DNA from: JAEKNW01 sp963677815
Lineage (GTDB): Bacteria; Cloacimonadota; Cloacimonadia; Cloacimonadales; JAFGVF01
Assembly: GCA_963677815.1 (NCBI GenBank)
Contig: OY782499.1
Location: 2,815,991-2,879,990, forward strand
Direction of reading: 5' to 3'
DNA: 64,000 nt
Below the pieces are notes generated by a model that saw nothing but the letters and a program-made list of their open reading frames with translations, made no database searches and was not told the origin of the DNA. Below are positions 46,327-54,523 of the stretch, one piece after another (positions within the stretch are counted from its first letter, which is position 1; each line of letters starts with the position of its first letter). The translations under genes were made by a program, and so were the position numbers.

Positions 46327-46794
46327 GGCTCAAGTTCAAGTCTGGTGGAAGTTATGTTGCATTATTTTGCATTAGATATTGTATTACAGTAGTTTACGGA
46401 TTATAAGTTACTATTGATAGTATTATTTTAGCAGAATAAGACATAATCCTGAAAGGATAGGTCTTATATCCCTAAAGGGGATTAATAGTTTAGCCCAGGG
46501 TAAAATCCTGAAGGGATTGCAACCCTGGGTAATGATGTATATAAAAAGCCTAACCCTGTAAGGGTTTTATAAAAACATATATACCAATGATTTAATATTA
46601 TAATTAGTTACCATTATATTAAACCCTTACAGGGTTAGGTCGTAATTTTGGATATTGTTCCTGGGGTGACGATCCTTATAGGATCTTACCCCAGGCTAAA
46701 TTATTAATCCCTTTCAGGGATACTTTGGATAATCACACTAATGATAAAATTTTATATTTTATTAAATTTTTTCCACCAGACTTGAATTTGAGCC
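46327..46794. mobile_element. 468-bp foldback (long inverted repeat) element
   Basis: Outer ends GGCTCAAGTTCAAGTCTGG (46327) and CCAGACTTGAATTTGAGCC (ending 46794) are inverted repeats. Middle arms 46467-46500 and 46689-46722 pair over 34 bases with few mismatches (TATCCCTAAAGGGGATTAAT against its complement). Inner arms CCTAACCCTGTAAGGGTTT (46549-46567) and AAACCCTTACAGGGTTAGG (46621-46639) are perfect. There is no coding frame. It lies between two divergent large operons. Confidence 0.8.
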
Positions 46795-46958
46795 TATATT
46801 TTTCATTAGCTAATTAATATTGTTAGTTTGCGAGAAAACTAACTCAATTTTATTTACATTTTTATTGATTTCTTTAGTTATTATATGAAATATTACCAGA
46901 TATTAATCACTATTTATATTATATATCCAAATCATTGTAATAATTCTAAAAAAAAGTC

Positions 46959-46986
46959 TTGTCAAAACTATCAATATTGAAATATT
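46959..46986 (+). promoter_or_regulatory. Weak promoter candidate for the rotor/export operon
   Basis: TTGTCA (46959-46964), 16-base spacer, AATATT (46981-46986), ending 22 bases before the ATG at 47008. Only partly consensus and in AT-rich DNA. Confidence 0.25.
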
Positions 46987-47007
46987 TGCAGTATAGAGGT
47001 AAAATTG

Positions 47008-48387
47008 ATGAAAAATTATTTAATTTTCTTATGTACTTTACTCTTAAGCACTAGCACCTTGTTTTCAGAAACTATAAAAAACTCCCTAGGAGAAGTTAAA
47101 GCTGAAAGTGAGTTGGCTGAGAGAATCGAAAAAAATATCAGTAATTTTGTAGAAAAAGCTATAGTGTTTGTAGATTTAGATTTGAAATATAATTTATTTG
47201 AAACTTCAAAAGGTAATCTAAAACTTGATCAAGAACTAAGTCTTCCAGGTTTACCTGTTGGTAAAACAGATACTTCTGTACCAAATATTGATTTGACTGA
47301 TTATGCACCAACGGAAATCACTAAAATATCTATTATGGTTAGGCTACCTGAAAATACTAAAACAGAGCTAATTAAGATCATTGAGGATATCGTTATCAAT
47401 ACCGCGGCTCTTGACTTAATGAATAATGATCAACTAAATATTACTACTGACCTACCTGCCTCTACTAATGAAAATACCTCTATTTTTTCTTTTAGGAATC
47501 TGTTAATTCTCCTTGCTTTCTTATTAGTAATGCTAATTATCAATAATATTAGAAATTCAACTAGGATAATTGCTAAATCTCTCAGAAGAATAAAGATTTC
47601 TAACCTTGATCAACTTAAAGTTGGAGAAGGAAGAGATTTTAAAATGTATTCAAATCCAGAGAATACTAACCGATCTTTATCTCCCTCTTCCAGTAAACCT
47701 ATTCATGTGAAACTTTTGAAGGATGATGAAATTGAAGAGAATACCAACTTAGATTTCCTAAATGAGCTATCTAACAGTAATTTTCTTTCAATCATAAAAC
47801 AGGAAAATCCTAAAGAAATAGCCTTAATTTTAACTCAAGTTGAAGCCAGCAAAGTTGATTATTTTTTCAAATTTTATGATGGTTCTATTGATGAAATCTT
47901 AAAGTATGTAATTGAAATGGAAAACGTTTTACAACTTGATATGAAGATTATGATAGTAGGCATGTATCAAAAATATCTTGAAGCCCTAGACAAGAATCCA
48001 GTAAAGATAAACAATGTTAAAACCTTGATTAATTTTATCAACTCTTCTTCAATGAATGTTGCTCAATCCATCTATAATAAACTTAAGGAGTTAAATCCAG
48101 TAATGGCTGAAGAGGTTAAGAAAAAAATATTCTTAATTGACGATATATTAAATCTCAAGAATGTTCAAATAGAACAGATTAACAGTGAATTTAGCCATCT
48201 TGAAATGGTTCAATTCTTGAAGTGCCTACCTGAAAATATTAAACAAAAATTCTTTTCACAGCTATCTGAAAGAGCTGTTATGATTATCAAAGAAGATATG
48301 GAAGTTATTGGTAATATTCAAGAAGACGAAGCTGAGAAGATAATAAATCAATCACTACAAAAAATACGTTATATATTAAACTATTAA
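47008..48387 (+). CDS. FliF-FliG-like rotor fusion protein
   Basis: A 459-residue protein that fuses a mini MS-ring part to a C-ring part. After a signal or TM helix (2-20), residues 32-150 recall the FliF RBM3 region: ELAERIEKNISNFVEKAIVF at the start and NTKTELIKIIEDIVINTAAL near its end. A TM helix lies at about 163-180. Residues 250-350 match the FliG middle domain (IIKQENPKEIALILTQVE; ENPK replaces EHPQ). Residues 373-459 match FliG-C. By alignment with E. coli FliG the torque residues K264, R281 and D289 are kept (K405, R422, D430), D288 is Glu (E429), and R297 is Gln (Q438). ATG 47008 has AGAGGT; TTG 47005 is an alternative. MotA and MotB genes follow after 11 bases. Confidence 0.85.
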   Translation: MKNYLIFLCTLLLSTSTLFSETIKNSLGEVKAESELAERIEKNISNFVEKAIVFVDLDLKYNLFETSKGNLKLDQELSLPGLPVGKTDTSVPNIDLTDYAPTEITKISIMVRLPENTKTELIKIIEDIVINTAALDLMNNDQLNITTDLPASTNENTSIFSFRNLLILLAFLLVMLIINNIRNSTRIIAKSLRRIKISNLDQLKVGEGRDFKMYSNPENTNRSLSPSSSKPIHVKLLKDDEIEENTNLDFLNELSNSNFLSIIKQENPKEIALILTQVEASKVDYFFKFYDGSIDEILKYVIEMENVLQLDMKIMIVGMYQKYLEALDKNPVKINNVKTLINFINSSSMNVAQSIYNKLKELNPVMAEEVKKKIFLIDDILNLKNVQIEQINSEFSHLEMVQFLKCLPENIKQKFFSQLSERAVMIIKEDMEVIGNIQEDEAEKIINQSLQKIRYILNY

Positions 48388-48398
48388 GGGAATAATTT

Positions 48399-49136
48399 AT
48401 GAAAATTTCTACATTCATTGGTGGCTTTCTATGTATCTTGATTTTATTTATTGCCATAAATAATAAGGGAGATTTATCTTCTTATCTAGATCCTATTGCT
48501 TTACTGGTTACTTTAGGAGGAACTATAACATCTTTAGTATCAACGTACTCAGCAACATCTTTAATGCGTGCTTTAAAAGATTATTTCTCTACTTCTCCTC
48601 AAGATTTGCTTAGTCATGATGACTTAGTTGAAACAATAGTTTCTATAAGTAAAGATTCCCGTTCAGTAACTATTAAAGAAATTATGGATTATGATGAAGT
48701 ACAGAAATTTCCTTTCTTCAAAAATGCTCTAAAACTTATTACTGATAATCTGCCAGCTGAAGAAATTCCTAGTCTTTTAGAAAAAGAAAGTTATTCTATC
48801 TTAAATAAGCACAAGAATTCTGCTAAAATATTCTCTGTTGCTAGTAATATTGCTCCCTTGTTTGGTATGATAGGTACTGTTATAGGTTTGATAGCCATGC
48901 TCGGTAACATAATCAATCCAACAGTCATACCCAAAGCGATGAGTCTTGCCTTAGTTACAACCCTCTATGGACTTATTATTTCTGTTGTTATATTTAGACC
49001 CATGGCTGGTAAGCTGGCCAGTAAAGCAGAATATTCTTTTATGAATAGAAAAATTATCATTGAAGGTGTTATTGGAATCATGAATAAAAAGAATTCTGAG
49101 TTGATTAAAGCTGGTTTAGAAAAAATATATGTATAA
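48399..49136 (+). CDS. motA: Flagellar-type stator protein MotA/PomA homolog
   Basis: A 245-residue inner-membrane protein with four predicted helices (about 2-20, 30-50, 143-170, 180-203) and a cytoplasmic loop between helices 2 and 3. The helix 3-4 region APLFGMIGTVIGLIAMLGN, then NPTVIPKAMSLALVTTLYG, is very close to PomA/MotA and differs from TolQ, ExbB or GldL. The loop is expected to contact FliG charges. The length is at the MotA norm without the long cytoplasmic tail of the Zorya protein ZorA. It overlaps motB by 8 bases. Together with the FliG-like protein upstream it implies a working torque generator. Confidence 0.9.
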   Translation: MKISTFIGGFLCILILFIAINNKGDLSSYLDPIALLVTLGGTITSLVSTYSATSLMRALKDYFSTSPQDLLSHDDLVETIVSISKDSRSVTIKEIMDYDEVQKFPFFKNALKLITDNLPAEEIPSLLEKESYSILNKHKNSAKIFSVASNIAPLFGMIGTVIGLIAMLGNIINPTVIPKAMSLALVTTLYGLIISVVIFRPMAGKLASKAEYSFMNRKIIIEGVIGIMNKKNSELIKAGLEKIYV

Positions 49137-49836
49137 TCCTTTGAATAGTTCAGATAGAAATAAGGCTAGTAAAGTCAGTAAATATGATATTGCTGAGCAA
49201 AAGCATAATCAAACTAATGGAGATTTTGATAGCCCTGAGAGTGATTTTTCTGGTTTTTATGTTTCATTGGTACCATATTCTGATATGATGACGCTTCTGC
49301 TTATCTTTTTTGTTTTCTTTTATTTAATAAAGGATACAGAATTAGGTTGGCAAAGTGTTGCTGAAGAACAAAACAAGAAAATTTTATCTGAAAATGAAGT
49401 AGCCATTGATTCCACTTTATATGAAGAAGTTGCAGACTTAAATGAAAAAGTAATTTCCATACCAGGTGAAATCCTGTTTGAAAGTGGCTCTGCTGATTTG
49501 AAATGGAATTCTCAATCCACTTTATTAAATATAGCTAATGAAATTCAAGAAGTTATAAGTGATGGTGATGATTGGTCTATTAGGATTGAAGGTCATACCG
49601 ACAATATTCCTATTTCCACAACAAGATATGCTTCTAACTGGGAATTATCTACAGCAAGAGCTTTAAGTATAGTTAAATTCTTTTTAAGAAATAACTTCTT
49701 TTCAGCAGACCAGCTACAAATAATGGGCTATGGAGAGTTTAAGCCAATTGCATCTAATAATTCAGAAGAGAATAGAGAAAAAAATAGAAGAGTTGAAATA
49801 AAATTAAGTAAAGAAAGAAAAAAGGAGATCAATTAA
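49129..49836 (+). CDS. motB: Flagellar-type stator protein MotB homolog with OmpA domain
   Basis: A 235-residue protein. A cytoplasmic tail of 45 residues leads one TM helix (about 48-68) containing VPYSDMMTLLLIFFVFFYL; the Asp corresponds to the essential proton-binding D32 of E. coli MotB. The OmpA-like peptidoglycan-binding domain (about 105-230) shows ILFESGSADL, IRIEGHTDNIPI, SNWELSTARAL and NREKNRRVEIKL, with the DAP-binding Asp/Arg pattern kept. A periplasmic linker of about 35 residues could hold a plug. The stop TAA is followed immediately by the TTG start of the ATPase gene. Confidence 0.9.
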   Translation: MYNPLNSSDRNKASKVSKYDIAEQKHNQTNGDFDSPESDFSGFYVSLVPYSDMMTLLLIFFVFFYLIKDTELGWQSVAEEQNKKILSENEVAIDSTLYEEVADLNEKVISIPGEILFESGSADLKWNSQSTLLNIANEIQEVISDGDDWSIRIEGHTDNIPISTTRYASNWELSTARALSIVKFFLRNNFFSADQLQIMGYGEFKPIASNNSEENREKNRRVEIKLSKERKKEIN

Positions 49837-50670
49837 TTGATTGATTATTACTCATTTTGGAACTTAAAAATTGCCCCTTTCCAAGACAATAATGATCCAA
49901 GATTTTATTATAAAAGTAGTGACCATTTGGAAGCTTTAGAAAGACTTCATTATGTCACTGAATCTGGTTCTATGAATATGGGTATGCTGAGTGGAGAAGT
50001 TGGGACAGGGAAAACAATTACTAAGCTTGTATTAATTGAATCCTTGAAAAGAGACAATCCTGAAAACATGCTAGTCAATATCAATTCTACCTCTTATAAC
50101 TTTGCTGAGATTATGAAAGAAACTCTTTATCAGTTAACTAAAGAAGATCCAGATAATCTTCCTAATAGAAGATATTCTCTTGAAATAAAATTAAGAAAAC
50201 TTTTAGAGAAAAGGCTCAATTCATCTCAAAACAGACTTTTTTTATTGTTTGACGAGGCCCAAAAAATAGCTTCGAAAGATTTAGATTATCTAAAAGACTT
50301 AACAAATATTACTTTTGGATATGATAGTCCTATCATTATTATATTAATAGGACAACCAAGTTTAATAAAAAATGTGGAAAAACTCCCTCAAGTAAATCAA
50401 AGAATTGGTATGCGATATCATCTTACTCATCTTAGTAAAGATGAAAGCAGAAAATATATTGAACACAGACTAAAAATTGCTGGAGCTAGCAGTGAAATTT
50501 TCGCTAAGGATGCAATGGAGTTAATCCATAATAAAACTAATGGTATTCCAAGAGAAATAAATAGAGTTTGCAAAATCTCCATGGATATTGCTTCCATGGA
50601 GCAAATAAAACTGATTGACAGGGATTTAATTGAAATCGTTTTCCAAGATTTAGAGAATAATGGACAATAA
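49837..50670 (+). CDS. ExeA/GspA-type AAA ATPase
   Basis: A 277-residue P-loop protein. It starts with the family signature YYSFWNLKIAPFQDNNDPRF, as in ExeA and the ATPase of exosortase/EPS gene clusters. Walker A is GEVGTGKT (near residue 57), Walker B is LFLLFDEAQ, sensor I is IILIGQP, and an arginine-rich sensor II segment reads GIPREINRVC. It has no membrane helix and no peptidoglycan-binding tail. The start is TTG, directly after the motB stop, with AAGGAG nine bases upstream. Its genes are often next to Wzc-like kinases in EPS loci, as here. Confidence 0.87.
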   Translation: MIDYYSFWNLKIAPFQDNNDPRFYYKSSDHLEALERLHYVTESGSMNMGMLSGEVGTGKTITKLVLIESLKRDNPENMLVNINSTSYNFAEIMKETLYQLTKEDPDNLPNRRYSLEIKLRKLLEKRLNSSQNRLFLLFDEAQKIASKDLDYLKDLTNITFGYDSPIIIILIGQPSLIKNVEKLPQVNQRIGMRYHLTHLSKDESRKYIEHRLKIAGASSEIFAKDAMELIHNKTNGIPREINRVCKISMDIASMEQIKLIDRDLIEIVFQDLENNGQ

Positions 50671-50672
50671 TC

Positions 50673-53357
50673 ATGGCAGATAAAAAAATATCAATTGCTG
50701 AATTAAGATCAATGAGAGCTGCTGCTAATGCTTCTAATGTTGAGGACAAGTCTCCTAATACTGAAGACAAAACTGCTGAAAAGAAATCTGTTTTTGTTAA
50801 TAGAAATACCAATAAAGAAGCTTTCCAACCAGAATCTGATCCAACTCAAAACAAAAACCAAAACAGCATAGATATTGAAAAAACTAATAACTCAAGTCAG
50901 AATAATAAGATATCCGATAGAGATATTGGCTCTTATGGTTCAGATTTTACTTCCGGTCAAGACCTTGAAAATAATGATAATTCTCCTACTAGGAAACTCA
51001 GCCCTAATGAACAAAATTACCTAAATCAGAATTATAATCAAGCCCTTCCAAAAAGGAATATCTTTGAAGACGAAATAAATATCATGGATTACTTAGAAAT
51101 AGCCTATCGCTATAAGTATATGATTATTTTAGTTACTATTGCTTTAATCTTAGCAGCTTATATTTATTCAATAAACCAAACCCCTATTTATAAAGCTCAT
51201 TCTAAACTCCTGATTAATAATGATATTATGGAGCTGAAAGTCATTAATCAAAAACCTGTTCTTAAAGAACAGATGGAACTCTCAACTTGGTTGCAGATTA
51301 TCAAATCTTCTGACGTGGCAACTAGAGTTTCTAAGTATATGGATGGACAAGTTTCACCGGGACTTGTTAAAGGCTCAATTGAAACATCAACCGAAAGAGA
51401 TGAAGAAAGAGTTATTAATCTTACTTGTAGCCATACCAATCCAAACATTGCAGCTCAGATAGCTAATTACTACTATTACGCGGTAAATGATTATGATATG
51501 TCTATCAGGAATGATAATTATGCTCAGACAATTAGATATCTTGAAGAACAATTAAATAGAAATAATCGCGAGCTTGATTCTCTCAACGTTACTATAGAAA
51601 ATTTATACAGAAAACATAATTTTAAGAACTTCTCCGGCGATATTGAAGATAACTTTAAAAGACTAAGTTCTTTCAAAGATATCCTTTCGAATACTGAAGT
51701 TGAATTAGAATCTGAGAATGCTAACATCAGAGCCTTAAAACAAAGATTAAAAGAAGAGGACTCTGAATATACTACCGAAACTACCTATAGTGAGCCTCTG
51801 AAAATGAGACTCTTAAATCTAGAAGTCGATCTTGCTAGAGCCTTGACTTCTTATGGGGAAAACCATCCTAAAGTTATTGGAATAAGAAGAAATATTGCTA
51901 ACATTACTACTTTAATTGAAGAAGGTGCTGAACAAAATGTCCAGCTTAAGAGTGTAGGAAACAATCCACTCAAACAACAAATTCTTTCAGATTTAATTAA
52001 ATCTGAGACTAAAGTAATTTCACTCACACAACGTAAAATCGCCTTGCAAAGAATTGTTAAGAGCATGGAACTAAATCCAGAAGTATCCTCGCTTTTAAAT
52101 GATTTACATAGGCAAAAAGACGCTCTTAGTGCAATAATAATTAATCTTCAAACACAATTGAGTGAAATGAGATTATCTTCCAGTATTGATGCCTATAGAA
52201 TAGTCCAACTTGAACAAGCTGTTGTTCCATCTGCACCATCAAATAATAAACTTAAATTGAATCTCTTGATTGGTACGATTTTGGGCTTTGGTCTAGGATT
52301 CGGTTTAGCCATGCTGCTAAACATGTTCGATAACAAGATTAGAACAGTAAAAACACTTGTTCAGAACTTTCCTAATATTCCAATTATCGGTACAGTTCCT
52401 AAGCTTGACTTCTCTCCTATGGATTTAGATATATTAACTCAGAAGGATACGGCTGATAATAACAAACTAAAAGAATCTGTTCTTGCTGTTTTCAATGAAA
52501 TTGCTCTAAACTTCAAATATTTAATTATGAATAAAGAAAAAAACCTTGTTGGTATTATTTCATCAATAAAGGGTGAGGGTAAATCTACTATCTCTAATTA
52601 TTTAGCTGTAGCCCTTGCTAGAAACAACACCAAAGTATTGCTTGTAGATGCTGACTTTTATAACCCAAGAATTTCTAGGTATTACGATTTTAAGGACAGA
52701 TCTGGTTTCTCAGAAGTTGTTACAGAACAGGTAGATTTAGAAGATGCAATAATTGAAACAAGATTTGAAAATCTCTTTATTCTTCCCTCAGGTAAATTAC
52801 CTCCAAGCGTAAATAAATTATATCACAGTGATAAATTTTCTGATTATATCCAATCACTTAAGAATTTCGCTGATATAGTAATTATTGACACTCCTGCTTA
52901 TATGTATTTCCCTGAAACATCTATACTTATAAGTCATTTTGACTACACTCTCCTTGCTGGCAAAATGAACGTCACTACTCTCAAAAGTGTTAATAGAGTA
53001 TTTAAGAAACTTGCTATTGTTAACTCTACATGTTCTGGTTTTATCGCTAATGGTGTAGTAAATGACCTTTTTGATACAGCTTATTATGATTATTATTCCT
53101 ATGGCTATGAGTATTACTATTATACCCTAGAGGATGGTAGTAAAAAGAAGAAAAAAAGACTTAAGCATGGTCAAGACTATTATGATGAAAACTCAAATAA
53201 TAACTCATCTATAGATGAAAATTCAATATCTAATAGTAAAACTCATACAAATGTTAGGAAGAAAAATTCTTTTACTAAAGCTCTTTCTGCTCTTAAAGAT
53301 TTTTTAGGATTATCTGATTATATTGATATAGAAGATGACGATTATGACGAGAGCTAG
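50673..53357 (+). CDS. Wzc-like polysaccharide co-polymerase / BY-kinase
   Basis: An 894-residue inner-membrane tyrosine autokinase for EPS polymerisation and export. A polar cytoplasmic N-terminal extension of about 135 residues is unusual. Then come Wzz domain and TM1 (about 149-167), a periplasmic coiled-coil (270-500), TM2 (LIGTILGFGLGFGLAMLL, about 529-546), and a cytoplasmic CpsD kinase domain with Walker A SSIKGEGKST (near 630), Walker A' VLLVDADFYNPR and Walker B VIIDTP. A Tyr cluster near 803-820 (YYDYYSYGYEYYYY) is the likely autophosphorylation tail; a basic stretch and 60 further polar residues follow. It starts two bases after the ATPase gene and overlaps the SLBB-LCP gene by 23. 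Confidence 0.92.
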   Translation: MADKKISIAELRSMRAAANASNVEDKSPNTEDKTAEKKSVFVNRNTNKEAFQPESDPTQNKNQNSIDIEKTNNSSQNNKISDRDIGSYGSDFTSGQDLENNDNSPTRKLSPNEQNYLNQNYNQALPKRNIFEDEINIMDYLEIAYRYKYMIILVTIALILAAYIYSINQTPIYKAHSKLLINNDIMELKVINQKPVLKEQMELSTWLQIIKSSDVATRVSKYMDGQVSPGLVKGSIETSTERDEERVINLTCSHTNPNIAAQIANYYYYAVNDYDMSIRNDNYAQTIRYLEEQLNRNNRELDSLNVTIENLYRKHNFKNFSGDIEDNFKRLSSFKDILSNTEVELESENANIRALKQRLKEEDSEYTTETTYSEPLKMRLLNLEVDLARALTSYGENHPKVIGIRRNIANITTLIEEGAEQNVQLKSVGNNPLKQQILSDLIKSETKVISLTQRKIALQRIVKSMELNPEVSSLLNDLHRQKDALSAIIINLQTQLSEMRLSSSIDAYRIVQLEQAVVPSAPSNNKLKLNLLIGTILGFGLGFGLAMLLNMFDNKIRTVKTLVQNFPNIPIIGTVPKLDFSPMDLDILTQKDTADNNKLKESVLAVFNEIALNFKYLIMNKEKNLVGIISSIKGEGKSTISNYLAVALARNNTKVLLVDADFYNPRISRYYDFKDRSGFSEVVTEQVDLEDAIIETRFENLFILPSGKLPPSVNKLYHSDKFSDYIQSLKNFADIVIIDTPAYMYFPETSILISHFDYTLLAGKMNVTTLKSVNRVFKKLAIVNSTCSGFIANGVVNDLFDTAYYDYYSYGYEYYYYTLEDGSKKKKKRLKHGQDYYDENSNNNSSIDENSISNSKTHTNVRKKNSFTKALSALKDFLGLSDYIDIEDDDYDES

Positions 53358-54450
53358 TAGAGGTGCCAAAGAGCCTATTCCTAGAGGTAAGTTAGCCTCT
53401 TATATTATTTCTTTTATTACCTTAATAATAATAATCATTATGATTTTACTAGCTTTAAGAGGTTGTAGTAAAGAAAATGATATTATCTATGCTGGAGTAG
53501 GGGGTTGTGTTAATGACCCCGGTGTTTATCCCGTTCAGATTAAAACAACTCTTTTTGAATTGATAATGAGTGCTAAAGGAGCAAAAAAGAATGCTGACCT
53601 TAGTAGAATTAATCTTGATCAAGAAATTACCCCCTGGGAAGTATATTGTATTCCTTGCAAAGCAAAGGAAAAAACAGAAATTCCTCCTCAAGAACCCGAA
53701 ATTCAAGTTCAACATCCTGAAATGCCTAAGCAAAAAGATTTCGAACAGATTAATATTATTTATGCAGGCTTACCCCGTACCTATATCTTAATAACTATTT
53801 ACCCTGAACAAGAACTCTTACTAGCAGGTCATCTCCCTTGGTTCACAGCCATTCCTGATGCTGTTTCAGGCACTAAAACTCTTTATGAAACCTACCTCTA
53901 TGAAGGTACTAGCGGACTAGTAAGTGGTATTCAGACTATTACTAATAAGAAAATTGATTTCTACTTTTGTCAAGATAGACCAGCCTGGATTAAATTTATT
54001 GATCATCTTGGTGGTATTAAAGTTGATATACCAGAAGCTTTTGCCAAGCAATATTATGTAAATCCTGGTATCCATATAATTGATGGTTATACTTCTTGGT
54101 TATATATCACTTTTATATCTAAAGACATGCGTAGAATAGACTTTAAAACTGGCTCTCATAATCGTATTCAAAGACAAAAAGCATTCATGCTTGAACTCTA
54201 TAAAAAGTTTACTCAACTTGATTTCTTCACTTCTAGCAATATAGGAAGAGAAATTCTTAATGATGCAGAATCTAATATCACTGTCAAAACAGCTATTCCT
54301 TTAGCTATGAAAGTTAAGAATATGAAGAATAGAAAGATTGAATATTTTACTTATCCAGGTATATATAAAACTATCAATGGACAAGTTTTTTGGGAAACTA
54401 AACTTCAAGAATATCAGCAAAAACTACTTGAATTAAAAGAACTCAAATAA
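53335..54450 (+). CDS. SLBB-like plus LCP (LytR-CpsA-Psr) domain membrane protein
   Basis: A 371-residue protein with an N-terminal TM helix (about 22-44), a short SLBB-like module (YAGVGGCVNDPGVYPVQI, 50-110), and an LCP-like domain (140-355). LCP features kept are IDFYFCQDRPAWIKFIDHLG, GGIKVDIPEAF, a GxHxIDGYTSW strand and RIQRQKAF. The usual catalytic Arg-Asp of the PRDT motif reads HLPWFT here, and the R-x-R strand reads FIS, so it may not transfer glycopolymers. LCP enzymes normally attach glycopolymers to the wall. In a diderm it may instead steer polysaccharide across the periplasm. It overlaps the Wzc-like gene. Confidence 0.8.
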   Translation: MTIMTRASRGAKEPIPRGKLASYIISFITLIIIIIMILLALRGCSKENDIIYAGVGGCVNDPGVYPVQIKTTLFELIMSAKGAKKNADLSRINLDQEITPWEVYCIPCKAKEKTEIPPQEPEIQVQHPEMPKQKDFEQINIIYAGLPRTYILITIYPEQELLLAGHLPWFTAIPDAVSGTKTLYETYLYEGTSGLVSGIQTITNKKIDFYFCQDRPAWIKFIDHLGGIKVDIPEAFAKQYYVNPGIHIIDGYTSWLYITFISKDMRRIDFKTGSHNRIQRQKAFMLELYKKFTQLDFFTSSNIGREILNDAESNITVKTAIPLAMKVKNMKNRKIEYFTYPGIYKTINGQVFWETKLQEYQQKLLELKELK

Positions 54451-54523
54451 TTACTCATTGACTTTTTTTTTGCATATTCAAAAATGATTTTATTCTAAGT
54501 TTTAAGGAGCTAAAGGTATAATA

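Noticed and set aside
46327..46794. Structured non-coding RNA or riboswitch
   Set aside because: The nested inverted arms and repeat-like ends fit a foldback element better; no known riboswitch core can be recognised. It remains possible that it is transcribed.
47008..49836. Zorya-type anti-phage defence (ZorAB use MotAB-like stators)
   Set aside because: The MotA-like protein has no long cytoplasmic tail, no ZorC, ZorD or ZorE lies nearby, and a FliG-like rotor plus EPS genes are present instead.
48399..49836. TolQR, ExbBD or GldLM type energy-transfer pair
   Set aside because: The sequence around helices 3-4 of the first protein is PomA/MotA-like, and the second has a MotB-type Asp helix with an OmpA domain.
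53455..53733. Antisense frames inside the motor/export operon (also 50537, 51248, 51524, 51851)
   Set aside because: They are shadows of the coding strand with no RBS or homology features.
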